Source of the DNA: Helcococcus ovis
Lineage (GTDB): Bacteria; Bacillota; Clostridia; Tissierellales; Peptoniphilaceae
Assembly (NCBI RefSeq): GCF_004524775.2
Contig: NZ_CP119081.1
Location: 248,001 to 312,000 of the forward strand
Direction: 5' to 3'
Length of the DNA stretch: 64,000 bases
This document shows, piece after piece, positions 29,853-38,734 of this stretch. The position numbers and the translations under genes were made by a program. The notes under the pieces were generated by a model. That model saw only the letters and a list, made by a program, of their open reading frames with translations, was not told the DNA's origin and did not search any database. How positions within the stretch are numbered: position 1 is the stretch's first letter; each line of letters opens with the position of its first letter.

Positions 29853-30672
29853 AATTTTTTTCAAAGTTTATTAATTTTACACTATGAGTCTCTCTTTTTT
29901 CAACAGGAGGAATCTCCATATATTCTCCATAATAGGTTTTTAAGTGTTCATCATAATTATTGGGAACTGGAAATTCATAGTCTTCAAATTTTAATGTTTT
30001 TGTTGGGAAAATATTATTTTCATAAAAATAGTATGGATCATTAAAACTTAAACAAGCTAATTTTTTATTATTATATGATTCATTAGCATACTTTGTAAAT
30101 TCATTATTAATTTTTTCATCAAAAATTTTTGCAGGTATAAACATAAATAAGATTCTTGCTAATTTCTTTTTTAGCCACCCTATTATAAAAGATGAAGAAA
30201 AAGTAGGTTTTTTATTTACTGTTGGAACATATTTTCTAATACCTTGTCTATTAAGTTTTATGCATTTTTCAACGTATTTTTCAGTATTTTCTAATGGTAA
30301 TGTGTCAAATATGAAAACATCTACATATATTCCATGATGCATATTTAATCCTCTAAATGCCCATTCAACGAATGATGTATTATTTTTTCTTACTTTTGCA
30401 TAAAAAAGAGGATATTTTTTATCTGTGTTTTTAGTTTGTAGAAAATATTCATTTCCAAAATCTTTTTGAGCAACTTTTAAAAATTTTTCATAATCTTCCC
30501 TTAACATTGCAATATCAATGTCATCATCCCATGGGATAAATCCTTTATGTCTTACGGCTCCTAAAAGAGTACCGGAATCAATCCAATATTTTATATTGTG
30601 TTTTTTACACACTTCATCTATCTTTTTTAATATTTCTAGTTCAATTTTTTGAAGTTTTGTCATTTTATGCAT
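29848..30672 (-). CDS. licD: LicD-family phosphotransferase 1
   Basis: LicD proteins transfer phosphocholine or similar CDP-linked groups to surface polymers. The active-site region WIDSGTLLGAVRHKGFIPWD with DDIDIAM is at about 30-55. The C-terminal LKTYYGEYMEIPPVEKRETH is the usual ending. The gene points opposite to its two paralogues and has its own promoter at 30707-30735. AGAGGG precedes the ATG. Substrate (choline or another alcohol) unknown; the lic operon in the window favours choline for at least one of the three. Confidence 0.87.
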   Translation of the reverse strand: MHKMTKLQKIELEILKKIDEVCKKHNIKYWIDSGTLLGAVRHKGFIPWDDDIDIAMLREDYEKFLKVAQKDFGNEYFLQTKNTDKKYPLFYAKVRKNNTSFVEWAFRGLNMHHGIYVDVFIFDTLPLENTEKYVEKCIKLNRQGIRKYVPTVNKKPTFSSSFIIGWLKKKLARILFMFIPAKIFDEKINNEFTKYANESYNNKKLACLSFNDPYYFYENNIFPTKTLKFEDYEFPVPNNYDEHLKTYYGEYMEIPPVEKRETHSVKLINFEKNY

Positions 30673-30706
30673 AATTAAGCCCTCTTTATAATATGTTATA
30701 TAGATT

Positions 30707-30735
30707 ATTATAGTTTACATATAATTCAATATCAA
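30707..30735 (-). promoter_or_regulatory. Promoter of licD gene 1
   Basis: On the minus strand TTGATA (30735-30730), 17 bp, TATAAT (30712-30707). It is back to back with the plus-strand promoter at 30761. Confidence 0.7.
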
Positions 30736-30760
30736 TAATAAATATATACTAATCATTAAT

Positions 30761-30789
30761 TTTACAACATTTTTTCAATTTGATATAAT
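30761..30789 (+). promoter_or_regulatory. Promoter of licD genes 2 and 3
   Basis: TTTACA (30761-30766), 17 bp, TATAAT (30784-30789), 34 bp before the ATG. Confidence 0.7.
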
Positions 30790-30822
30790 TGTAAGTATAT
30801 TAATAATAGAAAGTGTAAGGAT

Positions 30823-31698
30823 ATGGATATAAATAACGAATATGGAATAAAAGATATTCAAGAGAAATTATTAGAAATTTTAAGATATTTTGATAAATTT
30901 TGTAAGGAAAATAATTTAAAATATGTATTAGCAGGAGGGACCCTTTTAGGAGCAGTTAGAAATAAGGGGATTATTCCTTGGGATGATGATTTAGATGTAT
31001 TTATGTTAAGAGAAGATTATGAAAGGTTAATTAAAATTTGGGATGAAAAAGCTGACACGAAAAATTATTCATGCTTAAGATCAAATGATAAGTATAATAT
31101 ACATCATGCAGCTACGGAAATTAAAGACAACAATACTACATTTATCAATAATCATAGCAAAGATTTAGATATAAATCACGGATTAATGATAGATGTTATT
31201 CCTTTGGATAATATACCTTCAAGCAAATTTAAGAGGATATATCAAAAAATCAATGCGTTCATATTTTCATGTTATAATTTTCAACGATTACCTAATCATA
31301 AAAGTAAATTGATTTATTATATGACATATATTGCATTGAAGCTTGTTCCATCATTTAAGTTGAAATATAAAATATGGAAAAAAGCTGAGGACAATATGAT
31401 AAGAGCTGGAAAAATAAATGATGGTATGATAGCGTCGATTATTGAAGGACCTACTATTATGAATCAAATTTTTCCAAGGGATTGGGTTGAGAATCCTGAA
31501 TATTTAGAATTTGAAGACATGGTGGTGCCTGTTCCTAGGGATTATCATTCTTGGTTAGAGATGTCTTACGGTGAATATATGATTCCACCTAAAAAAGAAG
31601 ATAGGGTTTTGAGACATGATATATTTTTTTATGATATGAACACGCCATATAAAAAATATAGGGGGATTAAATACTTTACTAAGGGGGAAAAATGTTAA
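30823..31698 (+). CDS. licD: LicD-family phosphotransferase 2
   Basis: A 291-residue paralogue with YVLAGGTLLGAVRNKGIIPWD then DDLDVFMLREDYERL (about 38-70) as the catalytic region, and the ending WLEMSYGEYMIPPKKEDR. It is closer to the minus-strand copy than to the third copy (shared LREDYE after the acidic motif). The end overlaps licD 3 by 7 nt, so the two are co-translated. Confidence 0.87.
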   Translation: MDINNEYGIKDIQEKLLEILRYFDKFCKENNLKYVLAGGTLLGAVRNKGIIPWDDDLDVFMLREDYERLIKIWDEKADTKNYSCLRSNDKYNIHHAATEIKDNNTTFINNHSKDLDINHGLMIDVIPLDNIPSSKFKRIYQKINAFIFSCYNFQRLPNHKSKLIYYMTYIALKLVPSFKLKYKIWKKAEDNMIRAGKINDGMIASIIEGPTIMNQIFPRDWVENPEYLEFEDMVVPVPRDYHSWLEMSYGEYMIPPKKEDRVLRHDIFFYDMNTPYKKYRGIKYFTKGEKC

Positions 31699-32648
31699 AA
31701 AAAATAAAAAACGCTTTTTCAACAAGAAAAGCACTTCAAGTGAGTCCTCCAACAGATATTGTTAGAGAACTTTCTGATGATGAACTAAAACAGTTACAAA
31801 ATTGTTTTTTAGAAATCTTAAAGGATATAGATAAGGTATGTGAGGAAAATAATATAACTTATATGGCTGCAGGCGGGACAGCATTGGGAGCTATAAGACA
31901 TGATGGTTTTATTCCTTGGGATGATGATGTGGACATATTGATGCCTACTTCTGATTTGAAAAGATTTTTAAGGATATTTGATGAAAAATTAGGAGATAAA
32001 TATGAAATAACCTCTCCAAATTCTAAATATCAAATTGAAAGTATGATTACAGCTGTTTATAAAAAAAATACATTAAAGGCATCATTTGGGGCGTATAATA
32101 CACCATTTCCAAAGGGTGTACATATAGATATTTTTCCAATAGTTACAGTTCCGGAAAATGGATTTATAAGAAGAATTAAAGGAATTACTTCTTTATTTTT
32201 ACAGTATATTGCTGTTTCATCAATATTTTATAAATATAGAAGTGAAGAAAAAAAGAAATTTTTTTATCAAACATCAGCTGGAAAATTTAATTACAGACTA
32301 AGAATTCTAATAGGATTTTTATTTTCATTTAGAAAATATGAAAAATGGGCTAATTTATATGATAATTTTGTAAAAGGTCCAAGAAAATCAAATTTATGGG
32401 CTGTTCCAACAGATATAGGACATTATTTTGGACATATTATGCCAAAAGATGTATATTATCCTCCGGTAAAAATGAAATTTGAGGATATGATGATAAATGT
32501 ACCTCATAATATTGATGAATATTTAAAAAATCAATATGGAGATTATATGATAATTCCTCCTGTTGAAGATAGAGAAAAACATTATTCGGTTGGTTTTAGT
32601 TTAAATGTTGAAGAAGATTTGAAAAAGGGAAAAGATATTTATAGTTAG
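31692..32648 (+). CDS. licD: LicD-family phosphotransferase 3
   Basis: A 318-residue member with MAAGGTALGAIRHDGFIPWD and DDVDILMPTSDLKRF (about 55-90). Unlike the other two it has PTSDLK after the acidic motif and a longer basic N-terminus, so it may act on a different acceptor. A GGGGGA ribosome site lies inside the preceding gene. It is followed at 8 nt by a Stealth-type transferase, forming a four-gene group with the choline-binding protein beyond. Confidence 0.87.
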   Translation: MLKKIKNAFSTRKALQVSPPTDIVRELSDDELKQLQNCFLEILKDIDKVCEENNITYMAAGGTALGAIRHDGFIPWDDDVDILMPTSDLKRFLRIFDEKLGDKYEITSPNSKYQIESMITAVYKKNTLKASFGAYNTPFPKGVHIDIFPIVTVPENGFIRRIKGITSLFLQYIAVSSIFYKYRSEEKKKFFYQTSAGKFNYRLRILIGFLFSFRKYEKWANLYDNFVKGPRKSNLWAVPTDIGHYFGHIMPKDVYYPPVKMKFEDMMINVPHNIDEYLKNQYGDYMIIPPVEDREKHYSVGFSLNVEEDLKKGKDIYS

Positions 32649-32656
32649 GAGAAAAT

Positions 32657-33652
32657 ATGGAATATCCAATAGATATTGTAATACCATGGGTTAATGGATC
32701 TGATGAGGAATGGCTAAAAGAAAAGAGAAAATATACACCTCTAAAATCTTCAGATAATAATATTGCGAGATATAGAGAATGGGAAACTTTTAGATATGTT
32801 TTTAGAGGCATAGAAAAGAATATGCCATGGGTTAGAAAGATACATTTTTTAACTTGGGGGCACACTCCAAAATGGCTTAACGTAAATCATCCAAAATTAA
32901 ACATTGTAAATCATAAAAAATTTATACCAAATGAATATTTACCTATGTATAGTGCAAATGTAATAGAGGTTAATTTACATAGAATTCCAGGTTTGAGTGA
33001 GCACTTTATATATTTTAATGATGATGTTTATCCGATAAAAAGTTTAGAAAGAGAAGACTTTTTTATAAATGGATTGCCATGTGATACAGCAGTTTTGGGA
33101 GCTGTAAAAAATGATAGTCAGGAAAATTTTATGCCTTATATAATGTTAAATTGTTTAGGGGTTATAAATGATTATTTTAATCAAAGAGATGTAATTAAAG
33201 GTAAATTAAGTAATTGGTTTAATGCTAAGTATGGAAAATATAATCTTAATAATTTATATTTGTTGCCATGGAGTAATTTTTTAGGATTTAGAAATTTTCA
33301 TACAGCCCATAGTTTCTTAAAGTCTACTTTTGAAGAATTGTGGGAAGAGATACCGGATGCATTGGAAAATACATGTAAAAACAGATTTAGAGATAAGATG
33401 GATTTTAATCAATATATATTTAGATATTGGCAATTAGCTAAAAATCAGTTTGTTCCCAAAAAACCGGATTCATCTTATGTAAATGTCGGAAAAGTGTCAA
33501 GAAATGATTTAGAAGATATAATATTAGGTAAAAAATACAAAATAGCATGTATAAATGACGATCCAGGAGATTTTGATTTAGATAAAAAAAATAAAGAGTT
33601 AGAAGAATTGTTAATTAAATTATTTCCAAAAAAATCTAAATTTGAAATATAA
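32657..33652 (+). CDS. Stealth-family sugar-phosphate transferase
   Basis: A 331-residue protein of the Stealth family, which makes hexose-1-phosphate linkages in capsule-like polymers. The CR1 region IDIVIPWVNGSDEEWLKEK is at the start. CR2 follows at about 35-115, with RYREWETFRYVFRGIEKNMP, a tryptophan-rich segment and HFIYFNDDVYPIK, which holds the acidic residues. Later segments with FHTAHSFL and NQYIFRYWQ correspond to CR3/CR4. With LicD genes upstream it supports a phosphodiester-containing polymer. Confidence 0.85.
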   Translation: MEYPIDIVIPWVNGSDEEWLKEKRKYTPLKSSDNNIARYREWETFRYVFRGIEKNMPWVRKIHFLTWGHTPKWLNVNHPKLNIVNHKKFIPNEYLPMYSANVIEVNLHRIPGLSEHFIYFNDDVYPIKSLEREDFFINGLPCDTAVLGAVKNDSQENFMPYIMLNCLGVINDYFNQRDVIKGKLSNWFNAKYGKYNLNNLYLLPWSNFLGFRNFHTAHSFLKSTFEELWEEIPDALENTCKNRFRDKMDFNQYIFRYWQLAKNQFVPKKPDSSYVNVGKVSRNDLEDIILGKKYKIACINDDPGDFDLDKKNKELEELLIKLFPKKSKFEI

Positions 33653-33682
33653 AAAATTTAATAATTGAAAGAGGAGAAGAAA

Positions 33683-34969
33683 ATGAAAAATAAAATGAAA
33701 AATATGTTGTTTATTATAAGTTTGATAGTTACAATCGTATTATTAAGTAATGTATCACAAGCTCATCCCGGGAAATTAGATAGTAATAATGGACATTATT
33801 GTCGGACAAACTGTGAACGTTGGGGGTTAAAATATGGAGAATATCATAAGCATACAAAAGATGGAGGTTATTATAATTCTAAAGGTCAACGTTTTACTAA
33901 AGATGGGAAATTAGTTAATTCTGAATTAATTAAAAATTCATGGAGTAAAGTAGGAGAAAGCTGGTATTATCTTAATGAAAATGGAGAAAAAGTTACAGGT
34001 TGGGAAAAAGTATCAGGAAAATGGTATTACTTAAAATCAACAGGAGAAATGGCAACAGGTTGGGAAGAAGTATCAGGAAAATGGTATTACCTAAAATCAA
34101 CAGGAGAAATGGCAACAGGTTGGGAAGAAGTATCAGGAAAATGGTATTACCTAAAATCAACAGGAGAAATGGCAACAGGTTGGGAAGAAGTATCAGGAAA
34201 ATGGTATTACCTAAAATCAACAGGAGAAATGGCAACAGGTTGGGAAGAAGTATCAGGAAAATGGTATTACCTAAAATCAACAGGAGAAATGGCAACAGGC
34301 TGGGAAAAAGTATCAGGAAAATGGTATTACCTAAAATCAACAGGAGAAATGGCAACAGGCTGGGAAAAAGTATCAGGAAAATGGTATTACCTAAAATCAA
34401 CAGGAGAAATGGCAACAGGTTGGGAAGAGGTATCAGGTTATTGGTATTTTTTAGATAGAACAAATGGAGATATGAAAACTGGTATATTTTATGCTGATGG
34501 TAAAAAATACCAAGCAGATTCATCAGGTAGATATTTGAGAGTTGAAGAATCAAAAACTCCAGCACCAGGAAATCAAACACCAACAATTACTTTTGGAGAT
34601 ATTACTTGGGACTTAGTAAGAACACGTACTCAAGCTGAATTAGACAACCTAGAAGTAGGACTTGGTGTCAGCACAAACATTGAAGGTAAGGTACACGGAG
34701 ATGGCAGAGTAATTATGGGAGGCAATCACGTAGGCACTTGGGTAGGAACATTCCATGATGGTATTAATAGCATTAAAATTAAAGATACTAGAGGCGAAAC
34801 CAGAACTTATGTATTAATAGACCAAAAAATTAACAGACCAGTTGATGAAATTTATGACATAGGCTGGGACATAGTAAAAAAAGGTGGAGACTTAGTGATT
34901 ATAATAACTTGTATGCCAGATTCTTATGATGGTCAAAGAGAAGCTCTTTGGGTTTACAAAATGCAGTAA
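33683..34969 (+). CDS. Choline-binding surface protein with predicted sortase-like domain
   Basis: Order of parts: signal peptide (about 1-26, ending VSQAHPG); a YHYH-like segment with NGHYCRTNCERWGLKYGEYH; eight to nine choline-binding repeats (about 85-285), seven of them nearly identical at 20 residues each; a short Pro/Thr linker; and a C-terminal domain of about 125 residues. That last domain has the pattern of a sortase: GGNH with His349, about 60 residues to IITC with Cys410, and Arg419 nine residues later (TCMPDSYDGQR). This matches the TLxTC-x8-R rule. Start chosen at 33683 behind GAGGAG. It should bind phosphocholine on the wall and may be a transpeptidase; activity is inferred. Confidence 0.72.
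   Translation: MKNKMKNMLFIISLIVTIVLLSNVSQAHPGKLDSNNGHYCRTNCERWGLKYGEYHKHTKDGGYYNSKGQRFTKDGKLVNSELIKNSWSKVGESWYYLNENGEKVTGWEKVSGKWYYLKSTGEMATGWEEVSGKWYYLKSTGEMATGWEEVSGKWYYLKSTGEMATGWEEVSGKWYYLKSTGEMATGWEEVSGKWYYLKSTGEMATGWEKVSGKWYYLKSTGEMATGWEKVSGKWYYLKSTGEMATGWEEVSGYWYFLDRTNGDMKTGIFYADGKKYQADSSGRYLRVEESKTPAPGNQTPTITFGDITWDLVRTRTQAELDNLEVGLGVSTNIEGKVHGDGRVIMGGNHVGTWVGTFHDGINSIKIKDTRGETRTYVLIDQKINRPVDEIYDIGWDIVKKGGDLVIIITCMPDSYDGQREALWVYKMQ
34000..34440 (+). repeat. 60-bp tandem repeats encoding choline-binding modules
   Basis: About seven units of exactly 60 bp; three consecutive ones (from 34081, 34141 and 34201) are identical and the rest differ by one to three bases. One unit encodes one 20-residue module of the type GWEKVSGKWYYLKSTGEMAT. 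The near-identity at DNA level points to recent expansion by slippage or recombination. Confidence 0.95.
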
Positions 34970-34980
34970 GAAAAATATTA

Positions 34981-35011
34981 AACAGTATGTTGGAAGACAT
35001 ACTGTTTTTTT
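34981..35011 (+). terminator. Rho-independent terminator, landing site of the intron
   Basis: AACAGTATGT / ACATACTGTT stem with a 6-nt loop is followed by a run of T. The group II intron begins directly after the T-run. Confidence 0.88.
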
Positions 35012-35012
35012 G

Positions 35013-36773
35013 GTATGACGGGCATGCCGTCAGTCTGTGGTGAAAGTCCACAAGAGGTGTAGTTGCCGACGAACTCCATAGTGATTCCCAAGGTTTGCAT
35101 CGTGAGGTGTAGGCGAGAAGAAGGGATAGCAAAATCGTAGCCTGACGAACAGAAACCTAATAATAAGGCTTGCATAGCGGGTAAGCGAGCCATGAGTCGT
35201 GAAGCCCTAAAGGCAAACGTAACCTATGCAAGTAGATTAGGCAGGTAGACGAGGAAAGACTGAAGACTTATCCCGTGAGGTCTCACAGACGGTCATTAGC
35301 AGTAGTAACAACTAACTGTGAGAAGTCAGCCGAAGCCATAGTAGTGATGAAGTTTCTGTAATGGAAACGTAGCGAAAGGCTGAACAATTCAAAGAGTCAA
35401 CTTGACTTGCCAAAGTAACCGCTCATACCCGACTAGAATGGAAGTAGCAAAGACGTAATGGAGCGAACATTCATAAGAGATAGGGAAAGAGAGTGGAAAG
35501 CATAACGAAGAAAGGAGAAAATCCATGTCGCAATTGATGGATAAAATACTCAGTAGGGACAATATGCTAAAAGCCCTTGTAAAGGTTAAAGCAAATAAGG
35601 GGGCAGGAGGAATTGATGGAATCTCAACAGAGGAAATTGACCTATACCTAAAAGAAAGCTGGGTAAAAATCCTAGACAAAATCCGAACAAGAAGGTACAA
35701 GCCTAAACCGGTGAAAAGGGTAGAAATACCAAAGCCAGATGGAGGAGTGCAAAATTTGGGAATACCAACAGTGGTAGACCGTGTCATAGAACAGGCTATT
35801 GCACAAGTAATTACACCAATAGCAGAAGCACAATTCAGTGAATATAGCTATGGATTTAGACCTAATCGTAGAGCACAACAGGCAATCGTAAAACTGCTTG
35901 AATATTTCAATGATGGATACACATACATTGTGGATATTGACCTAGAGAAGTTTTTCGATAATGTACCACAGGACAAGCTTATGACGCTTATTCACAAGCT
36001 CATAAACGATTCTGATACATAATCTATCATAAGGAAATACCTTAATGCAGGAGTGATGATTGAGGGAAGATATGAGGATACTAACAAGGGAACGCCACAG
36101 GGCGGAAACCTATCGCCATTGCTAAGCAACATTATCCTAAACGAACTTGACAATTAGATTGAAGCAAGGAGACTTCATTTCGTTAGATATGCAGATGACT
36201 GTGTCATAGCAGTAGGAAGCAGTGCTGCTGCCAATAGAGTAATGAGCATTATGACGAAATGGATAGAGAAAAAGCTAGGACTTAAAGTGAATATGACTAA
36301 GTCAAAAGTAACGAAACCTAGCAAGCTTAAATATCTTGGGTTTTGGTTTTGGAAGAGTAAAGATGGCTGGAAAGCCAGACCGCACCAAGACTCTGTGAGA
36401 AGGTTTGAAAGGGAGCTTAAACAACTTACAAGTAGAAGTTGGTCAGTAAGTATGGATTACAGGATAGAAAAGTTTAATCAGGTAACTAGGGGATGGATAA
36501 ACTATTTTAGGATAGGTAGTATGAAAACAGCCATGACAAGAATAGATGAACACCTAATGACACGAATGAGGATAGTCATATGGAAACAATGGAAGAAGTC
36601 TGCCAAAAGATATTGGGGACTTCGTAAGCTAGGAGTACCAGAGTGGATGGCAAAGAAATCCTAGTAAAGCGAGGACTTCTAAGTTGCTTGGATTATTATT
36701 TGAATTGAACCGCCGTATGCCGAACGGCACATACGGTGGTGTGAGAGGGGCTACGAGTTAGTCCCTACTTGAT
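35013..36773 (+). mobile_element. Group II intron (class C-like), decayed ORF
   Basis: The element starts near 35013 (GTATGACGGGCATGCCG) right after a terminator T-run, the usual target of class C introns. Its 5' part (35013-35524) is structured and clearly richer in GC than the host. Domain V is visible at 36709-36740 (ACCGCCGTATG / CATACGGTGGT arms) and domain VI follows, ending near 36773 with CTACTTGAT. The reverse-transcriptase ORF lies inside. The 5' end is set by likeness to GTGYG-type starts and could be off by a few bases. Composition differs from its neighbours, a sign of transfer. Confidence 0.85.
35525..36664 (+). pseudogene. ltrA: Group II intron reverse transcriptase/maturase with two nonsense codons
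   Basis: One frame encodes the whole maturase: RT part starting LMDKILSRDNMLKALVKVKANKG, then GIPTVVDRVIEQAIAQ, GFRPNRRAQQAI, the [13 protein letters not shown] block, the active-site YADD and the maturase domain (RGWINYFRIG, YWGLRKLGVPEWM). It is broken in frame by TAA at 36020-36022 (after INDSDT) and TAG at 36155-36157 (after NELDN). In both places Glu is what one would expect, so each can be a single-base GAA/GAG change. No frameshift is present. The halves can be read as two shorter frames, but a functional enzyme is unlikely. Confidence 0.88.
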
Positions 36774-36811
36774 TTTTTATTAAATTTTTGTAATTTAAAG
36801 GCTATTTTTTA

Positions 36812-36834
36812 TTTTGCAACAGCCCCTTTTTTTA
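36812..36834. repeat. Orphan IS-end-like segment and T-run
   Basis: TTTTGCAACAGCCCC (36812-36826) followed by seven T is the exact reverse complement of the segment starting at 50999 (GGGGCTGTTGCAAAA) and of one arm of the palindrome at 50704. It looks like the right end of a lost insertion sequence. Confidence 0.6.
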
Positions 36835-36852
36835 TTTTTATTTTTACTAAAA

Positions 36853-36891
36853 TGTAATTTATTTGTAACTTTTTCAAAAAAATGGTATAAT
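36853..36891 (+). promoter_or_regulatory. WalR box and promoter of the GH25 gene
   Basis: TGTAAT (36853-36858), 5 nt, TGTAAC (36864-36869) fits the WalR consensus perfectly. The second half-site overlaps a -35 TTGTAA (36863-36868), which is 17 bp from a perfect TATAAT (36886-36891). The layout is that of a WalR-activated promoter. Confidence 0.7.
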
Positions 36892-36921
36892 ATTTAAGAA
36901 TAAAGTTTATAGGAGTATATA

Positions 36922-38586
36922 ATGTGTTTAATAAATAGGGTAAAGAATATTATATTTTTATTATTAATATTTACTGTTTCATCTCTAATGCTTTTAGTAA
37001 CTGATAATATTGTTAGTGCTTCAACTGATAATTTTGTTAAGGATGATACTGGAAATATAAAATATATATTAGAAGGACAAATTCAGTATAATTGGAAATA
37101 CATAGATGGAAGTTGGTATTATTTTGACTCCGATACCGGAAACATGAAATATGGTTGGCAAAAAATATCAGATAAATGGTATTATTTAGATGAAGAAAGT
37201 GGTCAAATGCATACTTCTTGGTCGAAAATAAATGATGATTGGTATTTTTTAGATAGAGAAAATGGAGATATGAAGACCGGCTGGAAAAAAATAAATAATA
37301 AATGGTACTTTTTAGATAGAAAAAATGGAGATATGAAGACCGGTTGGGAAAAAATAAATAATAAATGGTACTTTTTAGATAGAGAAAATGGAGATATGAA
37401 GACCGGTTGGGAAAAAGTCGATGGTAAATGGTATTTTTTAGACAGAAAAGACGGGGATATGAAGACCGGTTGGAAAGAAATAGATGATAAATGGTACTTT
37501 TTAGACAGAGAAAATGGAGACATGAAAACCGGATGGCTTAATTTAGGAAGCAAACAATATTATTTGGATCCAATAAATGGGGATATGAAATCCGGAACTT
37601 TCTTAGTAGAAGGTGTTAAATATAGTACTACATCTAATGGAAATATAATTTTTGAGGATATTAAAGAAATTGGAAATCAAAAATTATCTATTAATGAAAT
37701 GATAGCAATATTCAAAAATAATAAAACTAAAATAGAAGCTGTAGACATTTCTGAATGGAATGGGGATTCCATTTATTGGGATGAATTAAAATCTAAGGGT
37801 ATAAAAGCTGTTATTGTAAGAGGTGGATATAGCACAGATGAAGATAGAAATGCAAGAAGAAATATAAGAGAAGCATTGCAAAAGGGATTTAATGTTGGAG
37901 CATACTGGGCAATGTATCCTTTAAATAAGGAAGAAGCGAGAAAAGAAGCGGAAGCATTTAATAATTTAATGAAAGAATTTAAGGGACGCATAGAACTTCC
38001 ATTATTTGCTGATTTTGAGTATTTTAGTGATAATTATGCAAATGGAAAAGGTGTAACATTTACTAGAGAAACACGTACAGATGTTGTTGTTGAATTTTTG
38101 GAAACTTTAAAAAATTATGGTTGGTATGTTGGAAACTATACAAATGTTGATTATGCAGAAAATTATTTTGATTATACAAGATTAGAAAAATATGATATTT
38201 GGTTAGCAGACTGGAGAACAGAACCCTCTAGAAAGTGGTTGGAAAAATCAGGAATGCATCAATATTCTTCAAGTGGGGAAGCTGTTGGTAACGGTTCAAA
38301 AACAACAGATATGAATCATATATTTTATGACTACCCATCTATTATTAAAAATTTAGGATTTAATGGATTTATAGCAACATATAAATTGCCAAAATTACCT
38401 GAAAAAATTGAAAAACCTATAGATGATGTTAAAAGAAAAATTGTTAAAAAGTCAATAGATACTATTGCAAGAGAAGTTTTGGATGGTAAATGGGGATATG
38501 GAGATGATAGAAAAAACAGACTTGAAGAAGCCGGTTACAACTATTATGATGTTCAAAAGAGAGTTAATGAAATTTTAGGATATTAG
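36922..38586 (+). CDS. Choline-binding GH25 lysozyme with CW_7 module
   Basis: A secreted muramidase that cuts MurNAc-GlcNAc bonds. Order: signal peptide (about 1-35), seven to eight choline-binding repeats of 21 residues (about 53-225, type GWKKINNKWYFLDRENGDMKT), linker, GH25 domain (about 270-490) and a C-terminal CW_7 repeat (about 503-554, with IAREVLDGKWGYGDDRKNRL and AGYNYYDVQKRVNEIL). Catalytic acids are Asp275 in VDISEWNG and the DFEYF pair (Asp364, Glu366). Choline repeats are N-terminal, unlike most pneumococcal enzymes. The promoter carries a WalR box. A strong terminator follows. Confidence 0.9.
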   Translation: MCLINRVKNIIFLLLIFTVSSLMLLVTDNIVSASTDNFVKDDTGNIKYILEGQIQYNWKYIDGSWYYFDSDTGNMKYGWQKISDKWYYLDEESGQMHTSWSKINDDWYFLDRENGDMKTGWKKINNKWYFLDRKNGDMKTGWEKINNKWYFLDRENGDMKTGWEKVDGKWYFLDRKDGDMKTGWKEIDDKWYFLDRENGDMKTGWLNLGSKQYYLDPINGDMKSGTFLVEGVKYSTTSNGNIIFEDIKEIGNQKLSINEMIAIFKNNKTKIEAVDISEWNGDSIYWDELKSKGIKAVIVRGGYSTDEDRNARRNIREALQKGFNVGAYWAMYPLNKEEARKEAEAFNNLMKEFKGRIELPLFADFEYFSDNYANGKGVTFTRETRTDVVVEFLETLKNYGWYVGNYTNVDYAENYFDYTRLEKYDIWLADWRTEPSRKWLEKSGMHQYSSSGEAVGNGSKTTDMNHIFYDYPSIIKNLGFNGFIATYKLPKLPEKIEKPIDDVKRKIVKKSIDTIAREVLDGKWGYGDDRKNRLEEAGYNYYDVQKRVNEILGY

Positions 38587-38622
38587 TAAATAAAAAACGA
38601 TTCTGAATAAATTTTGTTTATG

Positions 38623-38671
38623 AAAATCCTCCTGATTAGGGTAATATAAAAATAATCAGGAGGATTTTTTT
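38623..38671. terminator. Terminator hairpin between convergent genes
   Basis: A perfect 16-bp stem AAAATCCTCCTGATTA / TAATCAGGAGGATTTT is followed by T on the plus strand and preceded by A on the other side, so it can act in both directions between the lysozyme gene and murF. Confidence 0.88.
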
Positions 38672-38734
38672 GTGAATAAAATTATCATAAATAAAAAGGC
38701 TTTAATTTTTATTTTATGGGGGTTAGAGTCTATT

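Noticed and set aside
34000-34440. CRISPR-like regular repeats
   Set aside because: Units are contiguous with no spacers and encode a known protein repeat.
33993-34586. Long open frames on both strands across the choline-repeat array
   Set aside because: The 60-bp period keeps all frames open; the translations are low-complexity repeats and the real frame has signal peptide, repeats and C-terminal domain.
35389-35787. Minus-strand frames across the intron
   Set aside because: They are antisense to the intron RNA and maturase, with no ribosome site or recognisable product.
37203-37553. Minus-strand frame in the GH25 gene repeats
   Set aside because: Shadow of the choline-binding repeats.
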